A stretch of 64,000 nucleotides of DNA, taken from positions 682,001 through 746,000 of the forward strand of contig NZ_CP073577.1 of NCBI RefSeq assembly GCF_018205975.1, read 5' to 3'. The notes under the pieces are model-generated. The model saw only the letters and a list, made by a program, of their open reading frames with translations, was not told the origin of the DNA and made no database searches. Source of the stretch: Erythrobacter sp. JK5 (lineage in GTDB: Bacteria; Pseudomonadota; Alphaproteobacteria; Sphingomonadales; Sphingomonadaceae). A program made the translations under genes and the position numbers. This document shows positions 54,964 to 63,914 of the stretch, piece by piece. Numbering within the stretch: the stretch's first letter is position 1; every line of letters begins with the position of its first letter.

Positions 54964-55467
54964 ATGGCAGAGGACCAGATCGAACTCGCCGCCATCACCG
55001 GCGCGCATGGCGTGGCGGGCGAGGTGCGCCTCAAATTGTTCGGGGAGGGTGTCGAGGCGCTTTCCCGGCACACTGCGTTCAATGGCGGCGCACTGACGCT
55101 TCGCAAGATCCGCTCCGACACCAAGGGCGGGGCGGTGGCGCGGTTTGCCGAGGCCACCAATCGCACCGAGGCGGAAAAGCTGCGAGGGACCGTGCTGACA
55201 GTCCCGCGTGACGGCTTGCCTGCCCTCGAAGAAGGCGAGTACTACCACGCCGACCTGATCGGGCTGCGTGCGATGACCGACGCGGGCGCGCATGTGGGCA
55301 GGGTGATCGCGGTTCAGAATTTCGGCGCGACCGATATTGTCGAGATCGAAAAGGACCCTGCGCCTGCGAAGGGCATGAAGACCTTCATGGTCCCGATGAC
55401 CAAAGCGGCGGTGCTGGACTGGGACACGGAAAAACTTGTGATCGCAGCCGGTTTCGCCGACGAATAG
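54964..55467 (+). CDS. rimM: 16S rRNA processing protein RimM
   Basis: A 167-residue maturation factor of the 30S head. The N-terminal RimM domain (ITGAHGVAGEVRLK) and C-terminal PRC barrel (EGEYYHADLIGL, then FMVPMTKAAV) are both visible. Start ATG 54964 gives MAEDQIELAAITGAHG. The rpsP-rimM-trmD-rplS order is a universal operon, here interrupted after rimM by two unrelated genes. Confidence 0.93.
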   Translation: MAEDQIELAAITGAHGVAGEVRLKLFGEGVEALSRHTAFNGGALTLRKIRSDTKGGAVARFAEATNRTEAEKLRGTVLTVPRDGLPALEEGEYYHADLIGLRAMTDAGAHVGRVIAVQNFGATDIVEIEKDPAPAKGMKTFMVPMTKAAVLDWDTEKLVIAAGFADE

Positions 55468-55471
55468 CGGC

Positions 55472-56433
55472 ATGACCCAGCTTCCCGTCGCCATCTGCCA
55501 GGCCGCGCCGGTGCCTCTCGATTTCGCTGGCGGCATCGAGAAAGCCACCCGCCTTGCGCGCGAGGCGATCGAGGGCGGGGCGCGGCTCGTGGCGTTCGGC
55601 GAGACGTTTCTGGGCGGCTATCCGCTGTGGCTGGATGAAGCTCCGGGCGCGGCGCTGTGGGACCATCCGGGAACCAAGGCCTGCCATGCGATCATGCTCG
55701 AACAGGCGATTGTCGCCAATGACGAGCGGCTGCTGCCCTTGCAGGAACTGTGCGACGGTAGCGGCGCGTGCATCTCCATCGGCGCGCATGAGCGGGTGCG
55801 GCAGAGCCTTTACAACAACCAATTGCTGTTTCGCCCCGGCCAAGCGCCGCTCGACCACCGCAAGCTGGTGCCGACCCACGGCGAGCGTCTGATCTGGATG
55901 CGCGGCGATGGCTCGACGCTCGGAGTGCATCAGGCCGAATGGGGCCGGGCGGGCAACCTGATCTGCTGGGAGCACTGGATGCCCCTGGCCCGCGCGGCGA
56001 TGCACAATCTGGGCGAGAGCGTGCACGTGGCAGCGTGGCCGACCGTGCGCGAGGAATATGCGCTCGCCTCAAGGCATTACGCGATGGAGGGCGGTGCTTT
56101 GTGCTGGCCGCAGGACTGGTGCAGCATCGCGATGATCTGTTCGAGGGGTTGGAACGAGTGGGAGGCAACGACGAGGCGCTCGCTCTGTTCAATGCCATTG
56201 AAGGCGAGCAGCTCAACCGAGGCGGCTCAATGATTATTGCTCCCGATGCGCGGGTGTTGGCGCAGGCGGGTGAGGGCGAGGAAATCCTCCACGCCGAATT
56301 GGACCTAAGCGAAATCGGACAGGGACTGGCGAGCCTTGACACCGACGGTCACTACTCGCGGCCCGATGTTTTTGAGCTCATCGTCGATACGCGAGCGAAG
56401 GATGGGGTGAATTGGCGGGGCCGCGAACGATGA
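55472..56433 (+). CDS. Nitrilase-family carbon-nitrogen hydrolase, apparent frameshift
   Basis: A nitrilase-superfamily enzyme. Catalytic triad: Glu in AFGETFLGGYP, Lys in HRKLVPTHGERL, Cys in LICWEHWMPLARA; the CWEH and the AMHNLGE context are typical of true nitrilases (branch 1). The frame breaks at GGG 56089-56091: the observed frame runs to a stop at 56231, but one extra G continues as RCFVLAAGLVQHRDDLFE... to the stop at 56433, ending with the family segment DGHYSRPDVFELIVDTRAKD. Likely sequence error. It starts four bases after rimM; such a gene is not part of the usual rimM-trmD operon. Confidence 0.72.
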
Positions 56434-56747
56434 ACTTGACGCATATCGTGCAGATTTGGCTGTCTGGTAGCGCGGTACAACTGATCGTCGTTTGGATATA
56501 TCTCCGTTCCTATCGTCATGTGCTCCGCCAACTGAGCCGGGTCGAGACCGAGTGGGTCATTCCAGCGATTTTGCCAGTGGGAGGGCTTGCCCTCTGGGGG
56601 CTTGGCATGTTCGATTACGGTCGAACTTATGGATACCGGCAAGCCTTTGAATGGCTTCGGTGGCAACCTGTGGGAGCAATTCTAGGGTTCTTGATCGGTC
56701 AGAGGTTCTCTCGCTGGTATCGTGCACGCAAGTCGGCTTCCGCGTGA
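56430..56747 (+). CDS. Small membrane protein between nitrilase and trmD
   Basis: A 105-residue protein with two apolar helices ([10 protein letters not shown] and [20 protein letters not shown]) plus a third weak segment, and a basic C-terminus (RWYRARKS). Its ATG overlaps the stop of the restored nitrilase frame (ATGA, 56430-56433), which itself argues that the distal nitrilase frame is real. No family recognised. Confidence 0.6.
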   Translation: MNLTHIVQIWLSGSAVQLIVVWIYLRSYRHVLRQLSRVETEWVIPAILPVGGLALWGLGMFDYGRTYGYRQAFEWLRWQPVGAILGFLIGQRFSRWYRARKSASA

Positions 56748-56748
56748 A

Positions 56749-57488
56749 ATGACCTTCGCAACCACCATCCTCACGCTCTACCCGGAGATGTTCCCCGGTC
56801 CGCTGGGTGTGTCGCTCGCGGGCAAGGCACTCGAGCGGGGGGACTGGTCGTGCGCGACCGTGAACCCGCGGGACTTTGCCACCGACAAGCACCGCACCGT
56901 CGATGACACGCCCGCAGGGGCGGGGCGGGGATGGTGCTCAAGTGCGACGTGATGGCCAGCGCGCTCGACAGTGTGCCTGCGGACCGCCCCATTCTCGCCA
57001 TGACGCCGCGCGGGAAGCCGATCACGCAGGCGCGCATCCGCGCAATCGCCAGCGGGCCCGGCATCACCATCATTTGCGGCCGGTTCGAAGGCTTCGACGA
57101 GCGTCTGTTCGACGCCCGGCCCGAGATCGAACAGGTCAGCCTCGCCGATATCGTTCTTTCGGGCGGGGAACCGGCGGCGCTGGCGATACTTGATGCTTGC
57201 ATTCGGCTGCTTCCCGGCGTAATGGGCGCGCCCGACAGCGGGGCCGAAGAGTCGTTCGAAAACGGCCTTTTGGAATACCCGCAATATACCCGACCTCAGG
57301 AATGGGAAGGGCGCACGATCCCCGAAGTGCTGCGATCGGGGGATCATGCGAAGATCGCTGCTTGGCGCAAGTCGAAAAGCGAAGAGATCACTCGGTTACG
57401 CAGGCCGGACCTTTGGGAGCGTCATACGGGCGTTCGGGACCAGTCTGCCTCTGGCGCGCGGCGAAAGAACAAGGATACGGACCAGTGA
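56749..57488 (+). CDS. trmD: tRNA (guanine(37)-N(1))-methyltransferase, apparent frameshift
   Basis: SPOUT-family TrmD, which makes m1G37 and is normally essential. The first frame gives [20 protein letters not shown] and DDTPAG; the second gives [37 protein letters not shown] and [14 protein letters not shown]. They are joined only if one G is added in the G-rich stretch 56917-56930, restoring [14 protein letters not shown]. Both halves are otherwise conserved, so this is almost certainly a sequence error rather than a pseudogene. Its stop overlaps the rplS GTG. Confidence 0.9.
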
Positions 57489-57853
57489 ACCTGATCCAGC
57501 AAATCGAAGCCGAGGAAATCGGCAAGGTCGAAAAAGAGATTCCCGAATTCCGCGCGGGCGACACCGTGCGCGTCGGCGTGAAGGTGATCGAAGGCCAGCG
57601 CGAGCGTATTCAGAACTTCGAAGGCGTCGTGATCGCCCGCTCGAACCGTTCGATCAACAGCAATTTCACCGTGCGCAAGATCAGCTTCGGCGAGGGCGTC
57701 GAGCGCGTCTTCCCGCTTTATTCGCCGATCGTCGACAGCATCACCGTGGTGCGCCGCGGCGTCGTGCGTCGGGCGAAGCTGTACTACCTGCGCGGCCGCA
57801 CCGGCAAGCGTGCGCGTATCGCCGAGCGCAAGGTCAACGCCCCGAAGGCGTAA
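57485..57853 (+). CDS. rplS: 50S ribosomal protein L19
   Basis: A 122-residue L19 starting at GTG 57485 and overlapping the trmD stop by four bases. [46 protein letters not shown] and [18 protein letters not shown] are the family segments. L19 lies at the 30S-50S interface. Terminates with a clear hairpin. Confidence 0.97.
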   Translation: MNLIQQIEAEEIGKVEKEIPEFRAGDTVRVGVKVIEGQRERIQNFEGVVIARSNRSINSNFTVRKISFGEGVERVFPLYSPIVDSITVVRRGVVRRAKLYYLRGRTGKRARIAERKVNAPKA

Positions 57854-57877
57854 GCCTCGAAGCGACGAGATCAAGGA

Positions 57878-57905
57878 AGGGCGGTCCTGCGGGGCCGCCC
57901 TTTTT
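57878..57905 (+). terminator. Rho-independent terminator after rplS
   Basis: Stem AGGGCGGTCC (57878-57887) with GGGCCGCCCT (57892-57901), followed by T tract to 57905. It is the same hairpin sequence as the one after atpF. Confidence 0.85.
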
Positions 57906-57934
57906 CGTTGGGTTTTGCATTCCAATCAGTTTTT

Positions 57935-58036
57935 CGTCATTGCGAGCGACCATAAGGTCGCGCGGCAAACCATGGCCCATAGCTCTAGGATCGGGACAGT
58001 CGGTCCATGGATTGCTTCGCTTCGCTCGCAATGACG
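57935..58036. repeat. Palindromic repeat family A, copy 3 (upstream of S9 peptidase)
   Basis: CGTCATTGCGAG (57935-57946) and CTCGCAATGACG (58025-58036), with internal TCCATGGATTGC at 58004-58015. The nearest Shine-Dalgarno-like GAGG (58036-58039) overlaps its last base, 11 bases before the ATG of the downstream peptidase. Confidence 0.85.
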
Positions 58037-58050
58037 AGGTTTGATTTGAA

Positions 58051-60270
58051 ATGCGCTTCTCGATGCTTGCCGCTGCTGCCATTCTCACCGCAACTCCCGC
58101 CATGGCCGATAATCACGTGACCACCGAACCCGAACTCACCTTCGAGCGCGTCTTCGCCTCGCCTTCGCTCAACGGGCCAAGCCCGCGCGCAGCCAGGCTT
58201 TCGCCCGACGGCAAGTATCTCACGCTGCTGCGCAACCGCGACGATGCGCTTGAGCGCTACGATCTGTGGGGCTTCGATATCGCCACGCGCGAATGGCGTA
58301 TGCTGGTGGACAGCGAAAGCCTCGGCACCGGGCGCGAACTGTCCGAAGACGAGAAGATGCAGCGCGAGCGCGCGCGGGTCGGCAATCTCAAAGGGATCAT
58401 CAGCTATCAGTGGGCGAGCGACGGATCGGGCGTCCTCGTGCCGCTCGATGGTGATCTCTACTTCGCAAAGCTCGATGGTGAAGTCACGCGCCTCACCGAC
58501 ACCGAGGAAACCGAACTCAACCCCGCACTGTCGAGCAAGGCGGGCTACGTGTCGTTCGTCCGCGACCGTCGGCTTTGGGTCGGCAAGGTGGGCGAAGAGG
58601 CCAAACCGATCACCCCGAAGGAGGTCGACACGATCCGCTGGGGCGAAGCCGAATTCGTCGCGCAGGAGGAGATGGGGCGGCTCACCGGATACTGGTGGGG
58701 GCCGAACGATCAGCGGATCGCGGTCCAGCGCACCGACGAAAGCCCGGTCGGGATCGTCACCCGCGCGGCGATTGGCGCAACCGGTACCAAGGTGTTCGAC
58801 CAGCGCTACCCGGTCGCGGGCAGCAACAACGCGATCGTCGAGCTGTTCATCATGGACCCCGATGGCGGCAACCGCGTGAAGGTCGATCTCGGAGAGGAGA
58901 CCGATATCTACATCGCGCGGGTCGACTGGGGACCGGACGACTTCCTCTATGTCCAGCGCCAGAACCGCGAACAGACGGTGATGGATGTGCTCAGGGTTGA
59001 CCCAGCCACCGGCGCGAGTTTGGTGTGGTTCACCGAAACCGCCGCTCGCGAGGACTACTGGATCAACCTCAGCAACAACTACAAATTCCTCAAGGATGGT
59101 AGCCTGCTGTGGTGGTCAGAACGCGATGGCTACGGGCATTTCTACCGCTTCGACGGGAGTGACTGGACCCAGCTCACCAGCGGCACCTCTCCGACGACCG
59201 AACTGGTCGGCGTCAACGAGGAAACCGGCGAGTTCTTCTATCAGGCGACGCACGAGGTCCTGACCCAGCAGATCTATCGCGGAATGCTCGACGGGTCGGC
59301 CGAGCCGGTGCTGCTCACCGACACCGACTACACCAACAGCGCGGTGATGGATGGCAAGGGCAAGCTGCTCCTCGTCAGCCGCTCGAAATCCGACCAGCCG
59401 CCGCAAAGCTATCTCGCGACGCGCTCCGGCGAGCAGGTCACCTGGGTCGAGGAAAACGCACTCGACGAGGATCACCCGTATACGCCGTACCTGCTGAGCC
59501 ACGTGCCGCCCGAATTCGGCACGATCGCAGCCGAGGACGGGACCGAGCTGCATTACATGATGCTCAAGCCCGAGATCGAGGCAGGCAAGCAATACCCGGT
59601 GTTCTATTACCATTACTCCGGTCCCGGTCCGCAGATCGTCGACAAGGGCTGGGACGGCGCGCTGGCGCAGGCGGTGGTCGACAGGGGTTACATCTACTTC
59701 GCGCTCGACAATCGCGGGACGGCCAATCGCGGCGTCGATTTCGAACAGCCGCTTTACCGCGCGATGGGCGGGGTCGAAGTGCGCGACCAGAAGACCGGCG
59801 CAGATTTCCTCAAGACGCTCGATTTCGTCGATCCCGAAAAGATCGCGCTCTACGGCTGGTCCTATGGCGGATACATGACGCTGAAGCAGTTGCAGGCTGA
59901 TCCGGGCCTGTATGCGGCGGGTATCTCCGGCGCGCCGGTGACCAAGTGGGAGCTGTACGACACCCATTATACCGAGCGTTACATGGGCGACCCGCGTGAA
60001 GTGCCCGAAGCCTATGAGGTCGCCAGCGCTATCCCCGATGCGACCAGGATCGCCGATCCGCTGCTGCTGATCCACGGCATGGCCGACGACAACGTCGTGT
60101 TCGAGAATTCCTCCGAACTGATCAGCGTCCTGCAGGAAGGCAACGTGCCGTTCGAGATGATGCTCTATCCGGGCTACACGCACCGCGTGTCGGGCGAGAA
60201 TATCAGCCCGCATATGTGGAACACGATCTTCCGGTTCCTGGAAGCGAACGGGGTCACTCCGCCGGAGTAA
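58051..60270 (+). CDS. S9 family dipeptidyl peptidase (DPP IV-like)
   Basis: A 739-residue exopeptidase with a Sec signal peptide (MRFSMLAAAAILTATPAMA, cleavage near 19), so periplasmic. The middle is a DPP IV-type beta propeller; the C-terminal alpha/beta-hydrolase domain carries GWSYGGYM with Ser604, then HGMADDNVV with Asp679 and YTHRVSG with His711. Such enzymes cut X-Pro or X-Ala dipeptides from peptides; the N-terminal DEXK/EE-type region is EEMGR, consistent with DPP activity. It overlaps the convergent hydrolase gene tail to tail by 17 bases. Confidence 0.92.
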   Translation: MRFSMLAAAAILTATPAMADNHVTTEPELTFERVFASPSLNGPSPRAARLSPDGKYLTLLRNRDDALERYDLWGFDIATREWRMLVDSESLGTGRELSEDEKMQRERARVGNLKGIISYQWASDGSGVLVPLDGDLYFAKLDGEVTRLTDTEETELNPALSSKAGYVSFVRDRRLWVGKVGEEAKPITPKEVDTIRWGEAEFVAQEEMGRLTGYWWGPNDQRIAVQRTDESPVGIVTRAAIGATGTKVFDQRYPVAGSNNAIVELFIMDPDGGNRVKVDLGEETDIYIARVDWGPDDFLYVQRQNREQTVMDVLRVDPATGASLVWFTETAAREDYWINLSNNYKFLKDGSLLWWSERDGYGHFYRFDGSDWTQLTSGTSPTTELVGVNEETGEFFYQATHEVLTQQIYRGMLDGSAEPVLLTDTDYTNSAVMDGKGKLLLVSRSKSDQPPQSYLATRSGEQVTWVEENALDEDHPYTPYLLSHVPPEFGTIAAEDGTELHYMMLKPEIEAGKQYPVFYYHYSGPGPQIVDKGWDGALAQAVVDRGYIYFALDNRGTANRGVDFEQPLYRAMGGVEVRDQKTGADFLKTLDFVDPEKIALYGWSYGGYMTLKQLQADPGLYAAGISGAPVTKWELYDTHYTERYMGDPREVPEAYEVASAIPDATRIADPLLLIHGMADDNVVFENSSELISVLQEGNVPFEMMLYPGYTHRVSGENISPHMWNTIFRFLEANGVTPPE

Positions 60271-61120
60271 GCCACTCCAGCGCCTTGGCGGCGACTGCGC
60301 CGGGTGCCTCGACCTGCGGATAGTGGCCGACATCCGGAAGCAGGTGGTGCCGCGCATCCGGCACCACGTCGCGCCATTTGTCATAGGCGTGCTTGCCCGA
60401 GACCGGGTCGAGCGCGCCGTTGACCAGGCCGATCCGATCCTGCGCCGCGACCAGAGCCGCTTCCCAGCGGTCTTTGTGTGTCCGCCGGTCGGCGATGTAG
60501 TGCAGCAGCTTGTGCGTGATCCGGTTGCCGCCCTTGCGGCTGATGAACTCCCAGAATTCGTCCAGCTCTGTCTCGCTCGGCTGCGTATCGGGCCCGAAAA
60601 CTTCGGAAAAGCTCTTACCGAAACTCTTGCGGCTCATCAGCAACCCTACGAGGAAACCCAGCGGCGACACGCCGAGCTTCTGGATCGGTCGAGCGCGGTG
60701 TTGGTCGGGAAAGATACCGCCGTTGAGGAATACCATCTGCCCAAGTCCAGCGGCGCCAGAACCCTCAAGGTTGCGCGCCAGAAGCTCCTGCCCGACTGAC
60801 ACGCCGTAATCGTGCACCAGGGCATCGAATTCGGCCACGCCGAGATGCGCCAGCAGCGCTTCCTGCAAGTCGGCCTGCCGGTGGATCGAGTATCCCGAGC
60901 GCGGCTTGTCCGAAAGGCCGAAGCCCAGCATGTCGCAGGCGATCAGATGGTGCTGCGTGCCCAGTGTTTCCCATACCGGGACCCAGTCCCACGCGCAGGT
61001 CGGGAAGCCGTGGACCAGCAGCAGCTGGCGCGCATTCGTCCCCTCGCTGGTCCAGTAGGCAATCTGGTGTCCCTGAAAGTCGAAATACTTGGCTTTTGCC
61101 CGCCAGCCTGCCGTATTCAT
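60254..61120 (-). CDS. MEST-like alpha/beta hydrolase
   Basis: A 288-residue alpha/beta-fold hydrolase. Nucleophile candidate Asp104 lies in VHDYGVSVGQELLAR, and the oxyanion/cap region has VFLNGGIFPDQHRARPIQKL and SEVFGPDTQPSETEL, with catalytic acid/base candidates in LVNGALDPVSG and DVGHYPQVE. The sequence is strikingly close to the MEST/PEG1 family of vertebrate imprinted hydrolases and their bacterial relatives, with Asp rather than Ser at the nucleophile position. Substrate unknown; possibly epoxide- or dehalogenase-like chemistry. ATG 61120 gives MNTAGWRAKAK. Confidence 0.82.
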   Translation of the reverse strand: MNTAGWRAKAKYFDFQGHQIAYWTSEGTNARQLLLVHGFPTCAWDWVPVWETLGTQHHLIACDMLGFGLSDKPRSGYSIHRQADLQEALLAHLGVAEFDALVHDYGVSVGQELLARNLEGSGAAGLGQMVFLNGGIFPDQHRARPIQKLGVSPLGFLVGLLMSRKSFGKSFSEVFGPDTQPSETELDEFWEFISRKGGNRITHKLLHYIADRRTHKDRWEAALVAAQDRIGLVNGALDPVSGKHAYDKWRDVVPDARHHLLPDVGHYPQVEAPGAVAAKALEWLTPAE

Positions 61121-61209
61121 GCCAATGGTTCCTCGTCCCCTTTCCTCTTGCCAAGCCACGCTAGGCTCGTAAGCGGGGCGCGCAAACGAATTGATGCGGA
61201 GTATGTGGA

Positions 61210-62235
61210 GTGGGTTACCGGGTGGCAGTGGTCGGCGCGACCGGCAATGTCGGACGCGAGATGATGCAGGTCCTCGCCGAGCGCGAGTTCCCGTGCGACG
61301 AAGTTGCGGCGGTCGCCTCGTCGCGTTCGCACGGGTCCGAAGTCGAATTCGGCGACACGGGCAAGATGCTCAAATGCAAGAATATCGAGCATTTCGACTG
61401 GAACGGCTGGGACATCGCGCTGTTTTCGGCCGGGAGCGGCCCGGCCAAGGAATACGCGCCCAAGGCGGCGGCGGCCGGCTGCGTCGTGATCGACAATTCC
61501 TCGCTCTACCGCATGGAGCCGGACGTGCCGCTGATCGTGCCGGAAGTGAACCCGGACGCGATCGACGGCTATTCGAAGCGCAACATCATCGCCAACCCCA
61601 ACTGCTCGACCGCCCAGCTGGTGGTTGCATTGAAGCCATTGCACGACGCCGCGACGATCAAGCGCGTGGTCGTATCCACCTACCAATCGGTTTCCGGTGC
61701 GGGCAAGGCCGGGATGGACGAGCTGTTTCAGCAGAGCCGCGCGATCTTCGTCGGTGATCCGGTCGAGCCGAGTACGTTCACCAAGCAGATCGCCTTCAAC
61801 GTGATTCCGCATATCGACGTCTTCCTCGACGATGGGTCGACCAAGGAAGAGTGGAAGATGGTGGTCGAGACGAAGAAGATCCTCGACCCGAAAATCAAGC
61901 TCAACGCCACCTGCGTGCGCGTGCCGGTGTTCGTCGGCCACTCCGAGGCAGTGAACATCGAATTCGAGAACGAACTGTCCGCAGAGCAGGCAATGGACAT
62001 CCTGCGCGAGGCGCCCGGCGTGATGCTGGTCGATAAGCGCGAGGACGGCGGCTATGTCACCCCGGTCGAAAGCGCGGGCGATGGCGCGACCTATGTCAGC
62101 CGCGTGCGTGAGGATCCGACGGTCGAGAACGGTATCACGCTGTGGTGCGTTTCGGACAATCTGCGCAAGGGCGCAGCGCTCAACGCGGTGCAGATCGCCG
62201 AACTGCTCGGGCGGCGGCATCTGAAGAAGGGATGA
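61210..62235 (+). CDS. asd: Aspartate-semialdehyde dehydrogenase
   Basis: A 341-residue NADPH-dependent dehydrogenase making aspartate 4-semialdehyde for Lys, Thr, Met and cell-wall synthesis. The Rossmann motif GATGNVGREM is at 9-18, catalytic Cys132 in NPNCSTAQLV, and KRVVVSTYQSVSGAGKAG and VFVGHSEAVNIEF are conserved. It starts at GTG 61210 after GGAG. Its stop overlaps the next ATG (ATGA). Confidence 0.95.
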   Translation: MGYRVAVVGATGNVGREMMQVLAEREFPCDEVAAVASSRSHGSEVEFGDTGKMLKCKNIEHFDWNGWDIALFSAGSGPAKEYAPKAAAAGCVVIDNSSLYRMEPDVPLIVPEVNPDAIDGYSKRNIIANPNCSTAQLVVALKPLHDAATIKRVVVSTYQSVSGAGKAGMDELFQQSRAIFVGDPVEPSTFTKQIAFNVIPHIDVFLDDGSTKEEWKMVVETKKILDPKIKLNATCVRVPVFVGHSEAVNIEFENELSAEQAMDILREAPGVMLVDKREDGGYVTPVESAGDGATYVSRVREDPTVENGITLWCVSDNLRKGAALNAVQIAELLGRRHLKKG

Positions 62236-62801
62236 TGGCGATGCGCGGTGTTCTGCTTGGCCTTGCCGCGCTCGCTCTTGCTGCGTGCGACAGCGGCGAA
62301 GTTCCGCCACCGGGGCAGGAACCGCTGCGACCGGGTAATCCGGATGCCGGCGAACAGCAGGTCGTGTTGCGCGCCGATGGCCTCGCTGCGGGTCCCGAAG
62401 CGTTCTATTTCGCCGCCGGCAGGATGGAGGTCGAAACCGCGCTGTCCAGCGTGCTTGGCGCGCCGAGCGGCACCACCGAAAACGCGGAATGCGGTGCCGG
62501 GCCGATGCAGTTTACCGACTATCCCGGCGGACTGACCGCGAATTTCCAGGGCGGAACGCTGGTCGGATGGAACTGGCGCATGCCGCAGGATGGCGATCCG
62601 GTGCCAGCGGGCGAAATCGCGGCCGCCGGAGACGTCCAGCTTGCGACCCCGCGCGCCGAGGTGGAAGCGATCGGCGGATTCGTAGCGATTCCGGACAGCA
62701 CGCTGGGCGAGGAATTCGCGCTCGGCGACCGGGTCGGCGGGTTCTTCGATGCGGATGCCGTGTCGATGCTCTATGCCGGGACCCAATGCTTCTTTCGCTG
62801 A
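62232..62801 (+). CDS. Small lipoprotein, unknown function
   Basis: About 189 residues. A lipoprotein signal ends in LALAAC with the lipidated cysteine near residue 18, so the product is probably anchored in the outer or inner membrane. The mature part has a compact domain (FYFAAGRMEVETALSSVLG, QFTDYPGGLTANFQGGTLVGW) that I cannot place in a characterised family. Start ATG 62232 overlaps asd by four bases; two further in-frame ATGs follow at 62235 and 62241. Confidence 0.7.
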   Translation: MMAMRGVLLGLAALALAACDSGEVPPPGQEPLRPGNPDAGEQQVVLRADGLAAGPEAFYFAAGRMEVETALSSVLGAPSGTTENAECGAGPMQFTDYPGGLTANFQGGTLVGWNWRMPQDGDPVPAGEIAAAGDVQLATPRAEVEAIGGFVAIPDSTLGEEFALGDRVGGFFDADAVSMLYAGTQCFFR

Positions 62802-62814
62802 TGGAGAATGCCGC

Positions 62815-63465
62815 GTGACGCTCAAGGCCGATCTCTTTTTCAGCTTCCGCTCGCCGTATTCCTACCTCGCGGTCGGCCGCTACCGCGCGATGGCCGAGGA
62901 ATACGATCTCGACATTACCTTGCGCACCGTTCTGCCGATCGCGATCCGCGATCCCGACATCCTGTTCACCGGCAATCCGGCTGCGCCGCGCTACATCGTG
63001 ATGGATTCGATGCGCTCGGCGGCGTTCCTCGGCATGCCGATCGCCTGGCCGCGCCCCGATCCGGTGGTGCAAAACCTGATGACGCGCGAAATCGCAGAGG
63101 AGCAGCCTCACATCCATCGCATCTGCCGCCTGGGTCAGACCGCGACCCGGCGGGGCAAGGGGCTCGCCTTCGCCGCCGAGGTTGCGCCGTTGATCTGGTC
63201 GGGTGAGGTCGTAGGATGGAACGAGGGCGATCACCTTGCCGGGGCAGCAAGCCGCGCCGGACTGGAGTTTGCCGAACTCGAAACAGAAGCCGAGAACGAC
63301 GCCGAAGCGCTCGACGCCGAGATCGCCGCCAACCAAGAGGCGCTCGAAAAGGCCGGGCATTGGGGCGTGCCGACCCTCATATTCGAGGGCGAGCCGTTTT
63401 TCGGCCAGGACCGGGTCGACATGGCGAAGTGGCGGATGAAGCAGAAGGGGCTGACGAAGCGATGA
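62815..63465 (+). CDS. 2-hydroxychromene-2-carboxylate isomerase-like DsbA-family protein
   Basis: About 216 residues. The FSFRSPYSYLAVGRY segment and the C-terminal HWGVPTLIFEGEPFFGQDRVD are typical of the GST-kappa/DsbA-fold isomerases first known from naphthalene degradation. No CxxC redox pair is present, consistent with isomerase rather than oxidase chemistry. It is not beside other aromatic-degradation genes, so the substrate is uncertain. Start at GTG 62815 follows GGAGAA by six bases; the frame is open upstream. Confidence 0.83.
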   Translation: MTLKADLFFSFRSPYSYLAVGRYRAMAEEYDLDITLRTVLPIAIRDPDILFTGNPAAPRYIVMDSMRSAAFLGMPIAWPRPDPVVQNLMTREIAEEQPHIHRICRLGQTATRRGKGLAFAAEVAPLIWSGEVVGWNEGDHLAGAASRAGLEFAELETEAENDAEALDAEIAANQEALEKAGHWGVPTLIFEGEPFFGQDRVDMAKWRMKQKGLTKR

Positions 63466-63914
63466 GCAGGGAATTGCAGGGCGGGTGCCTGTGCGGGGCT
63501 GTGCGATATACCTTGCGCAAGGGGTTCCGCCTCAATCCCTATGCTTGTCATTGTACGGATTGCCAGACCCGCACGGGATCGGCTTTCAGCGAACACATGC
63601 TTTTCGCGCTGGCGGACCTCGAGATTTCAGGCGAACTCGATGTGGGTGAGTACGATCAGCCGAGCGGCGCACATTCGCGCGTCTTTGGCTGCGCGAAATG
63701 CAAGGCGCGGATTTACGCGGTGAATGACAGCCGTGAAGGTCTGGCGAGCCTGCGCTGCGGGACGCTTGACAACAGCGCTGATTTCCAGCCTGGCGCGCAT
63801 CTCTGGACCCGAAGCAAGCAACCTTGGCTGACCTTGCCCGAGGGCGCAAAAACGATGCCGGAGCAACCGCGCAGCAACGAGGAGTGGGTTGCTTTCGTCG
63901 GAGTGATGCCATGA
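63462..63914 (+). CDS. GFA family (glutathione-dependent formaldehyde-activating-like) protein
   Basis: A 150-residue GFA/CENP-V-fold protein. Zinc-ligand cysteines are in GGCLCGAVRY, CHCTDCQTRTGSAF and CAKCKARI. The family is named for S-hydroxymethylglutathione formation, but many members have other or unknown substrates. Its ATG overlaps the preceding stop, and its own stop overlaps the next ATG, making a tightly coupled run. Confidence 0.85.
   Translation: MSRELQGGCLCGAVRYTLRKGFRLNPYACHCTDCQTRTGSAFSEHMLFALADLEISGELDVGEYDQPSGAHSRVFGCAKCKARIYAVNDSREGLASLRCGTLDNSADFQPGAHLWTRSKQPWLTLPEGAKTMPEQPRSNEEWVAFVGVMP

Noticed and set aside
19133..57488. Programmed frameshifting in uvrD, quinone oxidoreductase, nitrilase and trmD
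   Set aside because: No slippery heptamer with a downstream stimulator, and all four need the same simple +1 base in G/C runs; error is simpler.
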